Positions 7,021-16,533 of a stretch of 53,708 bases of DNA are shown here, one piece after another; the stretch's first letter is position 1, and every line of letters begins with the position of its first letter. The stretch covers positions 1 to 53,708 of the forward strand of contig JADFFQ010000020.1 in the NCBI GenBank assembly GCA_022568135.1, given 5' to 3'. Source of the stretch: Planctomycetota bacterium (GTDB lineage Bacteria; Planctomycetota; Phycisphaerae; Phycisphaerales; SM1A02). A program made the position numbers and the translations under genes. The notes beneath the pieces are model-generated. The model searched no databases, was not told the origin of the DNA, and saw only the letters and a list, made by a program, of their open reading frames with translations.

Positions 7021-8007
7021 CTACCAGGCCCCAAGCTCGCCGGTGATGGGCTCCACAAGATCCTTCAGCGTCAGCAGCCCCACCGGGCGGGCGCTGGACG
7101 AGTCAACGGCGATGGCCATGGACTGGCGCTGAGAGCGCATGGTGCGCAGCGCTTCACGAACCCGCATGGTCGGCTCGAGCGTCATAGGCACAGTCATCAG
7201 TTCCCGAGTCGATTTACTCGGCTCGACGAGGGCATCGAGCAGGGAGAGGATCCCGACCGACCGCCCCGCGGCGTCCACGACCGGGAAACGAGTAAAGTCG
7301 CGGCGGCGCATCAGTGCGCGCCGCGTGGGGTGGTCCGCATCAAGCGGCAGCGTCACCACATTCCTCCAAGGGATCATCTCCATAGAAACGGTGCGGTCGC
7401 GCATGGCCAAGGCGCGGTCGGCTAAGGTTGTTTGTGACTCGCTGAGCACGCCGACGCCGACGCCTTCCTTGATGAGCTGGCTGATGCGCTGCCGGGCCGT
7501 CGGCGCCAAATCGGATTCGCCGCCAATGACTCGGCTGACCAGTGTCCCGAAGACCTGCACGATTGGCACTAAACCGATCCAGGTGAATAACCGTCGGCAG
7601 GCGACGAGAAACCCCGACCACGCGTATGACCATCGGTCGGTATGCGTGCGGAAGAGGTCCTTCGGCAACGTCTCGCCCAGCACAAATAGGATCGGGATGA
7701 GAATTGCAGCATTGATCACGACGACGGGCAGAGCGTTGAATCCCAGCTGATTCAGTATCGCGGCGACGCTGAAGGTGGCCAGGTAGTTGGCGATGTTGTT
7801 GCCCAGCAGGAGCGTCGTGAGCAAACGATTGGGATGCTCAAGCTCCCCGTGGAGGCGCATAGCGCTGCGTTCGCGGCGGCCGGCGCGGACCAGAAGTCGC
7901 ACGCGGTTGAGCGTGTAGAGGCCGGTTTCCAGGCCGGAGAACAGCGCGCTGAGTACTACGCCCAGGAGGCTCAGCACACCGTAGCCGACGATGACGGCCG
8001 AGGTCAT
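7021..8007 (-). CDS. CNNM/CorC-family transport protein (DUF21 + CBS)
   Basis: A 328-residue membrane protein starting at the ATG at 8007, which overlaps the stop of the upstream gene (ATGA). The N-terminal DUF21/CNNM domain has helices and the marker ALFSGLETGLYTLNR, LLLGNNIANYLAT and LGETLPKDLF. It is followed by a CBS pair (about residues 190-325; FTRFPVVDAAGRSVGILSLL and PVGLLTLKDLVEPITGE). The family is linked to Mg2+ or Co2+ efflux. It lacks the C-terminal CorC_HlyC domain present in its upstream partner. Two different CNNM proteins encoded in tandem with overlap may form a heteromer; that is inference. Confidence 0.88.
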   Translation of the reverse strand: MTSAVIVGYGVLSLLGVVLSALFSGLETGLYTLNRVRLLVRAGRRERSAMRLHGELEHPNRLLTTLLLGNNIANYLATFSVAAILNQLGFNALPVVVINAAILIPILFVLGETLPKDLFRTHTDRWSYAWSGFLVACRRLFTWIGLVPIVQVFGTLVSRVIGGESDLAPTARQRISQLIKEGVGVGVLSESQTTLADRALAMRDRTVSMEMIPWRNVVTLPLDADHPTRRALMRRRDFTRFPVVDAAGRSVGILSLLDALVEPSKSTRELMTVPMTLEPTMRVREALRTMRSQRQSMAIAVDSSSARPVGLLTLKDLVEPITGELGAW

Positions 8008-9287
8008 GTCGCCTGCGCTCCCGGCGGCGGCTCGTCGAGGAGCGTGACGATGGCGGTGGCCACGCGGGCGTGATCCACCTGCTCCACCTCGAGGCGCACG
8101 TTGCCAAGCTGTACGGTATCGCCGACGTCCGGCGGGCGACCCAGATGCGCCAGGATCAGGCCGCTGAGCGTCGCCACCCGAGGTGAGATGAGCCGCTGGC
8201 CGAACGCGGCCGCCCATTCGTGCACGCTGAGGTCACCGCCGACACGCCACCGGTTGCGTCCGATCAACTGTGGCTGAGCCTGCGTCTCCTCTCCGCCGGC
8301 GCTGATATCGCCGACAAGCTCCTCCACAACGTCTTCGATGGCGACAATTCCGGCTGTGCCGCCGAACTCATCGACCACCATCGCCAGTGGTGTCTGTGTG
8401 CTTCGGAAATGGTTGAGAAGCTGGTCGAGACTCGCCATCTCCGGCACGAACCTGACCGGCTCGACGCGGTCACGAATTGATGCTGTTTGGGCCTGTCGAT
8501 CAAGCAGGTAGCTCTTGACGTGGAGCAGGCCGATGATGTTATCGAGGTCGCCGTCATACACCGGCAACCTGGTCAGCCTCGTCTGCCGAACCAGTTCGAG
8601 GACATTCTCGCGCGTCCCGGTCACGGGGACCGCAGCGATGCGCACCCGCGGCGTCATCACGTGGCGCACTTTCAGTCGCCCGAGATTGAGTACGTCCTGG
8701 AGGAGGCGCTGCTCCTCGGCATCGATGATTCCGGTGTGCCCTGAAAGTTCCAGCAGCGCCTCCAACTCGTCGTGATCCAAACGGGGCGGGGCCTGGGGGG
8801 GAGCGGTCAGGCGACTGAGCGGCGTCACGACAAGTTTGTCCAGCCCCCTCCGCAGCGGACCGATCAGCTGGTGCAACGCCAGCAGCGGAGGCGCGACCAG
8901 CGCGCCGAACGTGGCGCGCCGCGCGTTCGCCACCAGTTTCGGCATCACTTCGCCCAGCAGGACGATCGAAACCAGGAAGAGCCCGGCCAGCGCGAATCTG
9001 CCCCACACGCCGACCTCAGAGTTCATCACCAGCACGGAGCTGATCACAAAGTAAAGGACGTTGACGGTCATATTCCCCAGGAGGACCGTGATCAGCAGCA
9101 GGCGTGGGTTGGCCAGCAGTGCTTGCACCGCACGGGCGGCGAACGACTCGCGGCGCCGCAGCGCCATCCGCTCGGTTTCCGTCAGGGCGAATAGTGCCGT
9201 TTCCGAGCCGGAGAAGAAACCGCTCAACAGCAGCAGCACGGGTAGAAGTGTCAGCATCGGGATGTCGATGGCCGACCAACCGAGCAT
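8004..9287 (-). CDS. CNNM/CorC-family transport protein (DUF21 + CBS + CorC_HlyC)
   Basis: A 427-residue protein. The start at 9287 (MLGWSAIDIPML) is chosen for AAGGGG upstream; the in-frame extension upstream is not conserved-looking. Domains in order: CNNM membrane domain (LLSGFFSGSETALFAL, LLGNMTVNVLYF, LLGEVMPKLVA), a CBS pair (about residues 195-325, with RLPVYDGDLDNIIGLLHVK and MVVDEFGGTAGIVAIEDVVE), then a CorC_HlyC transporter-associated domain (RWRVGGDLSVHEW). The full arrangement matches the CorC/YhdP/TlyC family implicated in divalent cation transport. First gene of a two-gene operon. Confidence 0.9.
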   Translation of the reverse strand: MLGWSAIDIPMLTLLPVLLLLSGFFSGSETALFALTETERMALRRRESFAARAVQALLANPRLLLITVLLGNMTVNVLYFVISSVLVMNSEVGVWGRFALAGLFLVSIVLLGEVMPKLVANARRATFGALVAPPLLALHQLIGPLRRGLDKLVVTPLSRLTAPPQAPPRLDHDELEALLELSGHTGIIDAEEQRLLQDVLNLGRLKVRHVMTPRVRIAAVPVTGTRENVLELVRQTRLTRLPVYDGDLDNIIGLLHVKSYLLDRQAQTASIRDRVEPVRFVPEMASLDQLLNHFRSTQTPLAMVVDEFGGTAGIVAIEDVVEELVGDISAGGEETQAQPQLIGRNRWRVGGDLSVHEWAAAFGQRLISPRVATLSGLILAHLGRPPDVGDTVQLGNVRLEVEQVDHARVATAIVTLLDEPPPGAQAT

Positions 9288-9464
9288 GCGATCCCCTTCG
9301 GCTCCGCCCGTGCTCCCGCGCCGACAATGATGCCGTGCGAGGCTCCGGTTATGGATGATAGACCAACTTGGCAGGACGCTCGCCGAAAGAAAAAGGGGCG
9401 TCGGGAGTCGTTTCGGCACCGTGGCGCCGAGGCACGAAGGCACCGAGGCATAGGCGGGAGTGGG

Positions 9465-10199
9465 CTATTCCCGGCCGTGGGGCGATCTCAACGTTTGCAC
9501 ACGAGCCTGCAACCTCAAGGTGAAGCCGGCCAGTGTTTCGCCCCGCTGGTACCGCAGCGGCCGGCCGTAGCGGACGGTGATCTGACCGGGTCGAGGGATG
9601 ATCGCCCCGCAGGGCAGGATGCGTCGTCCGCCCACGACGTGGATCGGGATGACCGAGCGGCGCGTGAATCGAGCCAGGGCTCCGACGCCGGCTTTGAACG
9701 GCGCCATTTCGCCCGTACGGCTCCGTGTGCCTTCCGGGTACAGCAGCAGGTTCCAGCCATTGCGAATCAGCTGCGCCGCGGTGCGGACTGATCGCAACGG
9801 TGGGCCGTGTCGATCAAATGCAAAGGCGTGGAATCCCGCGGCAACAACCAGTTGAAGACACTCTCGTTTAAGCGACGGCATCCTGCCGTTGTCCGCCCGG
9901 CCGAACACGTCCAAAGCCGCCGCGACCGCGGTCCGCTCGCGCACCGGGCGGGGAAGGGTCCCGAGAATCGCAGCGGTGTCGGCGTGGCTCTGGTGGTTGG
10001 CGGCCAGGATCAGCGGTGGTTCGAGATCCTGGAAATGGTGCAATCCCTCAGCCTGCCAACCGAAGCTTCGCGCCGCCCGAAGCGCACCGATCGATCCAAG
10101 AATGACGGAGCGGGTCACGATCACCGCGGGGCTTCGAAATCGACGCTCGATCTCGCACGCGGTGGGCGGCCTGCCTTCGGCGGGGCTTGGTTCGGTCAT
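9465..10199 (-). CDS. plsC: 1-acyl-sn-glycerol-3-phosphate acyltransferase family protein
   Basis: A 244-residue PlsC-type acyltransferase. The catalytic H-x4-D motif is visible as LAANHQSHADTAAIL (His-Asp dyad, near residue 70), and the acceptor-binding PEGT motif as LLLYPEGTRSRTG (near residue 157). The family transfers an acyl chain to lysophosphatidate or a related lysophospholipid at the inner membrane. The start overlaps the stop of the DegT aminotransferase by four bases (ATGA), indicating translational coupling. Because PlsC paralogues also act on other lysolipids, the exact substrate is uncertain. Downstream at 9411-9452 is a short GCACCGAGGC-type repeat typical of these genomes. Confidence 0.88.
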   Translation of the reverse strand: MTEPSPAEGRPPTACEIERRFRSPAVIVTRSVILGSIGALRAARSFGWQAEGLHHFQDLEPPLILAANHQSHADTAAILGTLPRPVRERTAVAAALDVFGRADNGRMPSLKRECLQLVVAAGFHAFAFDRHGPPLRSVRTAAQLIRNGWNLLLYPEGTRSRTGEMAPFKAGVGALARFTRRSVIPIHVVGGRRILPCGAIIPRPGQITVRYGRPLRYQRGETLAGFTLRLQARVQTLRSPHGRE

Positions 10200-11467
10200 G
10201 TTGCGGCTCGTGGCAGTTCGTCTGCGTGGCCCAGGGTCTTCTCGAACGCCAACGTGTATTGATCAAGCAGCGCTTGGTCGGCCCTGGGAAAGCAGGGTAG
10301 CTTTAGCAGCGACCCGTTGCCCGCTTCAGTGCGAGGCAGGGCCTGGGGATCATACATCGGCAACGGGCGCTGTGGGCTCGGCCCCAATCGGGCGATCTTT
10401 GCCCAGTGCCCTTCCGTAAACAGCGGCTGCTGGTGCAACAGCGGGTATCGCGGCCGCTCCACATGGGCGCCTTCGGCCCGAAGCGCACGCACCAGATCCG
10501 CAATCGGCAGGCCGGTGGCCCGTTCGTCATATCGAACGTGGAACTCGAAATAGACGCGTTGCACATCAGGCTGGGCGCGAAACGTTTGCAGGCCCAAGGA
10601 TTCCAGCTTCTGGGAAAGATAGATGATGTTCTCGTTGCGCTGACGGTTGCGCTGCTCAAGATGGCGCAACTGGACGCGCGCGACCGCGGCGTTCATCGGC
10701 GACATGCGAAGCTTCAATCCGAAGCCGGTCGCGGCAAAGCGGCGGTTCGGCGACGGTAGATCGAGCAGCCGCTCGTAATGGCCCAGCCGCAGCGCCCTCT
10801 CCCACAGCTCACCGTCGCCCGTGACAAGCATGCCGCCTTCGCCGGCCGGACACAGCTTGTTGGTCTGCATGCTGAAGACCGCCGCGTCGCCTAGCGTTCC
10901 GATCGGCCGGCCGTGATAGCTGGCCCCGTGTGCGTGGGAGGCATCCTCCAACACTCGAAGGTTGTGCCGGCGAGCGATGGCGAGCAACTCATTCATGCGC
11001 GACGGCATGCCGAACAGGTGCACGACGATGATCGCCCTCGTGCGATCGGTGATCTTGTTCTCGACGTCGCCGGGATCGAGGCCGAGACATTGCTCCTCGG
11101 TTTCGGCAAAGACGGGGATGCCGCCGCAATGCAACACCGGCGTGACCGACGCCCAGTAGGTTGCGGACGGGACGATCACCTCATCGCCCGGCTCAAGTCC
11201 GAAGGCGTGCAGGGCGGCGAGGATCGCGGACGTTCCGTTGCAGTGAGCCAGGGCATGGGTCACCCCCAGCCATCGCCGATAGTCCGCTTCCAGGGCCGCG
11301 ACCTCTTCGTGGATCGACAATTGCCCGCAGCGCAGGACGGCCAACACCGCCGCTTCATCTTCATCGGTGATGATCGGCCAGCGGTTGGCCCGGGCCTGGT
11401 CGAGCTCGATGGCCGGCGACCCGCCCAGGATGGCCGGCTTCTGGTGCGCTGTGGTCACGCTGGGCAT
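10196..11467 (-). CDS. DegT/DnrJ/EryC1/StrS-family PLP aminotransferase
   Basis: A 423-residue PLP-dependent fold-type I protein. Family blocks include HCNGTSAILAALHAFGLEPG, DEVIVPSATYWASV, VLEDASHAHGA (PLP-binding Asp) and FSMQTNKLCPAGEGGML, whose Lys in TNK is the expected Schiff-base residue. The family builds amino sugars or related compounds for polysaccharides and secondary metabolites; some members are dehydratases. The start ATG at 11467 has GGAG six bases upstream and lies inside the degenerate tail of the truncated cstA frame. It is coupled to plsC downstream. The sugar substrate cannot be told from sequence alone. Confidence 0.9.
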   Translation of the reverse strand: MPSVTTAHQKPAILGGSPAIELDQARANRWPIITDEDEAAVLAVLRCGQLSIHEEVAALEADYRRWLGVTHALAHCNGTSAILAALHAFGLEPGDEVIVPSATYWASVTPVLHCGGIPVFAETEEQCLGLDPGDVENKITDRTRAIIVVHLFGMPSRMNELLAIARRHNLRVLEDASHAHGASYHGRPIGTLGDAAVFSMQTNKLCPAGEGGMLVTGDGELWERALRLGHYERLLDLPSPNRRFAATGFGLKLRMSPMNAAVARVQLRHLEQRNRQRNENIIYLSQKLESLGLQTFRAQPDVQRVYFEFHVRYDERATGLPIADLVRALRAEGAHVERPRYPLLHQQPLFTEGHWAKIARLGPSPQRPLPMYDPQALPRTEAGNGSLLKLPCFPRADQALLDQYTLAFEKTLGHADELPRAAT

Positions 11468-11864
11468 GGTTGGCTCCGGGGCGGGATTCTGCTGGCTGAT
11501 TCGAGCTCAGATGATAAGGACAGACGCCCTGTTCGTCGATGTGCGTCCACATGCGGCTGCGCATCGCAATTGCACCGCCGTAGAAGATGGCGCCGAGGAT
11601 GATCCACAGCCAGGCCGGCCCCCACCCGAAGGCCAGGGCAAGGATCGGCCCCACGATCGGCCCAGCCCCGGCGATCGAAGCAAAATGGTGGGCGAACACC
11701 ACCTGCGTCGGCGTCTTGACGTACTCCTTGCCGTCAGCGAACCGCTGTGACGGCGGAGGGTTGTCATCGTTTTGACCGAAGACCTTCGCGATCCAAAATG
11801 GATACGTCCGGCCTGCCACGAGCAGCAGGAACGCCCCGGCCGCGACGATGAGCAGAATGTTCAT
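11361..11864 (-). pseudogene. Truncated carbon-starvation protein CstA (N-terminal part)
   Basis: Residues 1-105 match the N-terminal CstA domain: a first helix (MNILLIVAAGAFLLLVAG), FADGKEYVKTPTQVVFAHHF, the hallmark SIAGAGPIVGPILALAFGWG, then LWIILGAIFYGGA. After that the frame reads a Pro/His/Arg-rich tail with no family similarity that overlaps the aminotransferase gene. Full CstA has about 500-700 residues and many more helices, so this is a decayed peptide (or pyruvate) transporter gene whose 3' part was lost, with the aminotransferase now abutting. A short CstA-N protein that functions alone is possible but less likely. Confidence 0.65.
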
Positions 11865-11914
11865 GATCGGCCCCGCCGAGTTTAGCCATCGCTCGGAGCG
11901 CGACGCGGGAGGTT

Positions 11915-12979
11915 CTATTCAAACAGAGAGGCACAGGGTTCGTGGCGGGCCTCCGTGCCGTCGTGGACGCTGAATGAGCTGCCCTTGCGCATCGCGGCGC
12001 TGCCGTAGGCCCCGTCTTTGCGCAGGGCGTACATGATCACGTTGAAGTTCGGCTCCCCGCGATCATTGAGCAGATCACGGCGCTTGGTGTGATCGGCGAT
12101 CCACTTGAGCACCCGCAGGCACGCTTCGGTGGGGTCGTCGCCGTCGGCCATATGTTGCACGGCCTGGAACGCACCGCAGGATTGGATGACCGCCTCGCCG
12201 CGCCCGGTGGCCCCGGCTGACCCGACCTCATTGTCCACGAACATCCCGGCCCCGATGATCGGTGAATCCCCGACCCGCCCGGGAAGCTTGTAGCTCAGCC
12301 CGCTGGTCGAGGTGCACGCGCCGAGATCTCCGTTTGCGTCCACGGCCGAGCAGTGAATGGTGCCTTGGGTGAACGGGATACCGCCCCCCGGCCCCCCGCT
12401 GCCGCGGCCCTCGGCGCTCGTTTCCACTTGTTGATCCTTGTCGAGCCAGTCGTCATGAGGATTGAGCTGCTGCTTCCAGCGCAGCCAGGCTTCGCGGGCC
12501 TGGTCGGTGAGCAGGTTCTGCGGCTTGAAGCCGATGGCCTTGGCAAAGGCCAGGGCGCCCTCGCCCACGAGCAGGACGTGATCGGTCCGCCGCAGCACTT
12601 CCAGGGCGACCTGGGCCGGGTTGCGGATACTTTGCAGCGCTGCCACCGCCCCGGCCTTATGAGTCCCCCCGTGCATGACCGAGGCGTCAAGCTCCACGAC
12701 GCCTTGCTCGTTGGGAAGTCCTCCGTAGCCGACGGACATGTCGTTGGGATCGTCTTCGACCAGCGTGATTCCCGCCACGATCGCTTCGAGCGGATCGGCG
12801 CCGCCGCGCAGCAGCTCCATCGCCCGCTTGACCGCGGGGGTCCCGTTGCGGGAGCTGATGGCCAGCGGTCTGCTTGGGCCGGGCTGCGGCGCTCTCGATG
12901 ATGCCGATGACATGGCCGCGAGAAACGGGACGGAGGCCGCGGAGGCGGCGAGGAACGTTCGTCGGTTCAGGGTCTCCAT
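11915..12979 (-). CDS. Isoaspartyl peptidase/glycosylasparaginase-type Ntn-hydrolase, Tat-exported
   Basis: A 354-residue precursor of the asparaginase-2 family. A twin-arginine signal (NRRTFLAASAASVPFLAA) directs export. The autocleavage nucleophile is expected at Thr207 in TQGTIHCSAVDANGD, followed by TSTSGLSYKLPGRVGDSPI with Arg235 and Asp238 of the substrate pocket, and GAGMFVDNEVGSAGATGRGE. The order and length fit N4-(beta-N-acetylglucosaminyl)-L-asparaginase, which releases aspartate from Asn-linked glycans; isoaspartyl aminopeptidase is an alternative. The residue before Thr is Gly rather than the Asp of human glycosylasparaginase. Monocistronic or with the upstream pair (40-base gap). 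Confidence 0.85.
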   Translation of the reverse strand: METLNRRTFLAASAASVPFLAAMSSASSRAPQPGPSRPLAISSRNGTPAVKRAMELLRGGADPLEAIVAGITLVEDDPNDMSVGYGGLPNEQGVVELDASVMHGGTHKAGAVAALQSIRNPAQVALEVLRRTDHVLLVGEGALAFAKAIGFKPQNLLTDQAREAWLRWKQQLNPHDDWLDKDQQVETSAEGRGSGGPGGGIPFTQGTIHCSAVDANGDLGACTSTSGLSYKLPGRVGDSPIIGAGMFVDNEVGSAGATGRGEAVIQSCGAFQAVQHMADGDDPTEACLRVLKWIADHTKRRDLLNDRGEPNFNVIMYALRKDGAYGSAAMRKGSSFSVHDGTEARHEPCASLFE

Positions 12980-13018
12980 GGTAGTAGCGTAGTCGCTTTG
13001 GCCCCAGAGCTCCGAGTC

Positions 13019-13978
13019 TTATCCTGCGTTGGTAGAGTTGGCCGTTGCACTGTGTCGGTAGCGATTGCGAAACCACAGGAGGAAGATGGCCCCCAGCGGG
13101 ATGAGGACCAGGGCCTCGCCGGCGGATTCGACCAAGGCCAGCTGGTTCATGTTGGCCTCGACATCGCTGGTGAGCATGCTGAGGCGCTGCGCCGCCGCCG
13201 CGACGCAGAACTCGCGGAACCCAAGGCGACCGAACGGGATCAAGCTCGCCGCCAGGGCCACCATCGCCAGGACCAGGACGTGCGACGTCGGCAGGTGAAT
13301 GTCGAGAATTGCGGCCGCGACGGCCATGCGCGCGGTGAAGGCGCTCAGATCAACCACCCGCAGTCCCAGGCCGCCCCATAGCGACCAGGAGTCGTTCGCC
13401 ATTTGATCGATCCCTCGTCCGTGGCGGATGATCAGCGGGTGGCTCACGACCACCCGAAGCATGATGCCGCCAAGCAACAGTTGCCCGGCGACCAGTCCTG
13501 CCCAGATCCAGTCCACCCGATCGCGCAGGAATGTCGCGATGACGCAGGACGCCACGCCCAGGACAAGGATGTACGCGATCAAGCCGAACCACGCGCCGAT
13601 CTGAAGCAGGCTCAGGCCATCCACCCGCAGGTGATAAAGAACCCGAGCGATTACTCCGAGCCGGACCGGCGCATAATTGAGCATGTTGGCGACGACGTTG
13701 AGGCGCTGCAAATCCCAGAGTCGAATCCGCCGCAGCGGCCCGACGGTGATCCAGAAGATGGTTCCGTTGAGGAACGTACTGATCAACGTGCAGCCGAGAA
13801 GGGCAGCGATGAGCCACGGCCCGGCGCCGGCCAATCGGTCCCAATGACCCTCCCCGATGGCCTTGACGATGATCCAGACGAGCAGCCCCACGCCGACGAC
13901 GAAGCCCACAAGCTGGATCACGAGCTTGCGCGGGGTCAGCAGCGACGCGGCGGTCGTATTCGGCTCGCGGTCACTCAC
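13019..13978 (-). CDS. Lysylphosphatidylglycerol synthase-type flippase domain protein (UPF0104)
   Basis: A 319-residue integral membrane protein with about eight hydrophobic helices and the UPF0104/AglD-type blocks NVVANMLNYAPVRLGVIARV (the conserved N..P.R.GE-like loop) and LIPFGRLGFREFCVAAAA. The family moves or modifies lipid-linked intermediates. It overlaps the upstream GT2 gene by four bases (ATGA), a pairing that suggests the glycosyltransferase makes a polyprenyl-phosphate sugar that this protein moves or uses. No aminoacyl-transferase domain (as in MprF) is present, so it is the membrane part only. Confidence 0.8.
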   Translation of the reverse strand: MSDREPNTTAASLLTPRKLVIQLVGFVVGVGLLVWIIVKAIGEGHWDRLAGAGPWLIAALLGCTLISTFLNGTIFWITVGPLRRIRLWDLQRLNVVANMLNYAPVRLGVIARVLYHLRVDGLSLLQIGAWFGLIAYILVLGVASCVIATFLRDRVDWIWAGLVAGQLLLGGIMLRVVVSHPLIIRHGRGIDQMANDSWSLWGGLGLRVVDLSAFTARMAVAAAILDIHLPTSHVLVLAMVALAASLIPFGRLGFREFCVAAAAQRLSMLTSDVEANMNQLALVESAGEALVLIPLGAIFLLWFRNRYRHSATANSTNAG

Positions 13979-14754
13979 CGCCTGGCTCCGTGTGCTGGCG
14001 CTGCGGCCGGGATACGGCGAAACCGCTCACGGGTGATGACATACAGTGCCCGCACGCCGTCGGTCCACCCGATCTTCTTGCCTTCGTCGCTCGTACGCGG
14101 ATCGTAGCTGACGGGGACTTCGGTTACCTTCGCCCCCAGGCGGGCGAGCGAGGCGACAATCTGCGGCTCGATGCCGAATCGCGGTTCGCTCAGCAGGGGG
14201 CGGACCCGTTGCACCATGCGAACCGTCAGAAGTTTGTAGCAGCACTCCATATCGCGAAGCCGATAGCCGGTCATGCAGTTGCTCAGAACGGTTATGGCGC
14301 GGTTGCCCCAGGCGTGCAGCTTGTGCTTGGCTCCGGCGACCGGATGGTGATCGCCCCAACGCGAGCCGATCACGGCGTCGGCCTCGCCGGCCAGCATCGG
14401 GCCCATCAAGCGACGGTAGTCGGCAGGGTCGTATTCAAGATCAGCATCCTGGATGATGACCAAGTCATCGCCCGGCGGGTTCGAGTCGAGCAGGGCGTCG
14501 AACCCCGTCGCCACGGCTGCGCCCTTGCCTCGGTTCACCTCGTGGCGGTGCAGCGAAACCCGGCGGCCTTGGGCTCGTAGCTGTCGGGCAACAGATTCCG
14601 TACAGCTTCGGCCGTGGTCGTCGGAGTGGTCGTCAACCAGGACAACGGCGGCGGCCCACCCTTGCGGCAGTGGCGCAGTCACCACGCGGTCGATACACCG
14701 CTGGAGGGTGCTGACTTCATTGTAGAACGGAATGACGACGTGGAGGGTGGGCAC
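13975..14754 (-). CDS. Family 2 glycosyltransferase (dolichyl/polyprenyl-phosphate sugar synthase type)
   Basis: A 259-residue soluble GT-A enzyme. The N-terminus MPTLHVVIPFYNEVSTLQRC and VVLVDDHSDD bind the nucleotide; IIQDADLEYDP holds the metal-binding DxD region; VIGSRWG and LRDMECCYKLLT are typical of DPM1-like enzymes that transfer a sugar from a nucleotide donor to polyprenyl phosphate. There is no C-terminal membrane domain, but a translationally coupled membrane partner follows (13019-13978). It is the first gene of that two-gene unit; the sugar is unknown. Confidence 0.88.
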   Translation of the reverse strand: MPTLHVVIPFYNEVSTLQRCIDRVVTAPLPQGWAAAVVLVDDHSDDHGRSCTESVARQLRAQGRRVSLHRHEVNRGKGAAVATGFDALLDSNPPGDDLVIIQDADLEYDPADYRRLMGPMLAGEADAVIGSRWGDHHPVAGAKHKLHAWGNRAITVLSNCMTGYRLRDMECCYKLLTVRMVQRVRPLLSEPRFGIEPQIVASLARLGAKVTEVPVSYDPRTSDEGKKIGWTDGVRALYVITRERFRRIPAAAPAHGARR

Positions 14755-14841
14755 CGGGCCGTGCGATCAAGCCATCGAAGTTGAGCCGCCGGGCTCGCCC
14801 CGGGCGGAAGAAGAGCGCCGGCTGCGCGCTGAACATCGGCG

Positions 14842-15852
14842 CTAGCCGGGAGTCCCCGTGGCCCTCTGGTCACCGGCGATGGAATCGCGCATGGCGGTAT
14901 CGGCGACGACGTTCTTCATGCGGTAATAGTCCATGATGCCGAGGTGTCCCTTGCGGAACGATTCGGCCATGGCCTTGGGCACCTCGGCCTCGGCGAGGAC
15001 GACCAGCGCGCGGTTCTTTTCGATCTCCGCCGTGAACTCCGCCTCCTGGGCGACCGCCATGGCCCGGCGCTTCTCCGCCTCGGCCTGGAAGCGTTTCTTG
15101 TCGGCTTCGGCCTGGTCAGCCTGGAGCTTGGCCCCGATGTTGATGCCCACGTCCACATCGGCGATGTCGATGGAAAGGATCTCGTAGGCCGTGCCGGCGT
15201 CGAGGCCCTTGGCGAGCACCGCCTTGGAGATGGCGTCGGGGTTCTCCAGAACCTCCTTGTGGCTTTGGGCCGAGCCGATCGCGGAGACGATGCCCTCGCC
15301 CACGCGAGCGATGATCGTCTCGTCGGTGGCCCCACCGACGAGCCGCCCGATGTTCGTGCGGACCGTGACCCGGGCCTTGGCCTTGAGCTGGATGCCGTCC
15401 TTGGCCACCGCGTCGATGGTTGTCTTGCCCGCGGTCGCAGTGGGGCAATCAATCACTTTGGGCGTGACCGAGGTCTCAACCGCCTCCAGGATGTTGCGAC
15501 CGGCCAGGTCAATGGCGGTGGCCCGGTCCCACGGCAGCTCGATCTTGGCTTTGTCGGCCGCGATCATCGCCCGGACCACGTTGGTCACGCGGCCGCCGGC
15601 AAGATAGTGTGATTCCAGGCAGTCCGAGGAAAGGTCGATCCCGGCTTTCTTGGCGCTGATGCGGTTGAAGACGATCTCCTGCGGGCGGACCTTGCGAAAC
15701 CGCATCATGATCAGGTCGATCAGGCGGACCCTCGCCCCGGACAACAATGCCTGAAACCACAGGCTGATGTACTGGCCGATGATGAACAGAAAGATCAGCA
15801 GCACGATGCCGCCGACGATCAGACCGCCGATGAGAAGTGTGTTGGGGGGCAT
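14842..15852 (-). CDS. floA: Flotillin-like protein FloA
   Basis: A 336-residue protein of the UPF0365/FloA family. A single N-terminal membrane hairpin ([20 protein letters not shown]) is followed by [20 protein letters not shown], an SPFH-type domain (about residues 60-230) and a flotillin coiled coil rich in Ala, Glu and Lys ([20 protein letters not shown]). FloA scaffolds membrane microdomains and affects membrane fluidity and secretion. AAGGGTGAG is a good ribosome site. Two nfeD genes lie upstream on the same strand, the classic NfeD-flotillin partnership. Confidence 0.95.
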   Translation of the reverse strand: MPPNTLLIGGLIVGGIVLLIFLFIIGQYISLWFQALLSGARVRLIDLIMMRFRKVRPQEIVFNRISAKKAGIDLSSDCLESHYLAGGRVTNVVRAMIAADKAKIELPWDRATAIDLAGRNILEAVETSVTPKVIDCPTATAGKTTIDAVAKDGIQLKAKARVTVRTNIGRLVGGATDETIIARVGEGIVSAIGSAQSHKEVLENPDAISKAVLAKGLDAGTAYEILSIDIADVDVGINIGAKLQADQAEADKKRFQAEAEKRRAMAVAQEAEFTAEIEKNRALVVLAEAEVPKAMAESFRKGHLGIMDYYRMKNVVADTAMRDSIAGDQRATGTPG

Positions 15853-15963
15853 GGCTCACCCTTGTAATAGCGCAGATCAGGCTGATGACAACTGTACCGT
15901 ACAAAGATTATCCTACCAGATCATGGAGTCCATGGCCGGGCCTGCGTGGTCCGGTGGGGGGAT

Positions 15964-16533
15964 TCAAGGTGTTCGCGGACGGACTTTGACCTGATTGTCG
16001 TAGACGTCCGTGACCACGACGGGGGTATTGGCCTCGATGATGCCCGTCTCGGCCATGCCATCGAGGCGTTGCCCGTTGATGGTGACGAAGCCCACCGGCC
16101 GCAGCGCGGTGACGGTCACGCCCTCGGCCCCGATGAGCTGGCGTAACTGGGCCAGCCGGTCCCTTTGTTGTTCCGCGGAGGCTCGCTGGGCGTCTTCGGG
16201 GGACTCAGTCAGCGGCTCGTCCTCACCGCCGAGCACCATCCGCCTGGCCAGCGGCGAATGGAGCCAGACCTTGAAGACGAACACCAGAACAATTGGGGTG
16301 CCGACGGCGTACACGACGGACGCCGCGATCCCAAAGGTCGTATCGAATCTGAAGAACGCGAAGATGGAGCCAATCGCCGCCACGCCGCACAACAGGCCCA
16401 GCAACCCGCCCGAAGGAACCAGCAGTTCCACCACCAGCAGTGCCAGGGCGACGGCGGCCAGGATGAAACCCCATAGGAGGTATATGTCGTTGTTCGTTGT
16501 CACGGCGGCCTGGACCAGCGTCACGGTCATCAC
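15964..16533 (-). CDS. NfeD-family membrane protein, short form
   Basis: A 189-residue protein with about three to four helices (LLWGFILAAVALALLVVELL, GLLGLLCGVAAIGSIFAF, a further one around GIAASVVYAVGTPIVLVFVF), then a charged linker and a C-terminal OB-fold domain (GAEGVTVTALRPVGFVTING and later PVVVTDVYDNQVKV). This is the NfeD1b type that partners flotillins. It overlaps the longer NfeD gene by four bases and precedes floA by 111 bases. Confidence 0.88.
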   Translation of the reverse strand: MMTVTLVQAAVTTNNDIYLLWGFILAAVALALLVVELLVPSGGLLGLLCGVAAIGSIFAFFRFDTTFGIAASVVYAVGTPIVLVFVFKVWLHSPLARRMVLGGEDEPLTESPEDAQRASAEQQRDRLAQLRQLIGAEGVTVTALRPVGFVTINGQRLDGMAETGIIEANTPVVVTDVYDNQVKVRPRTP

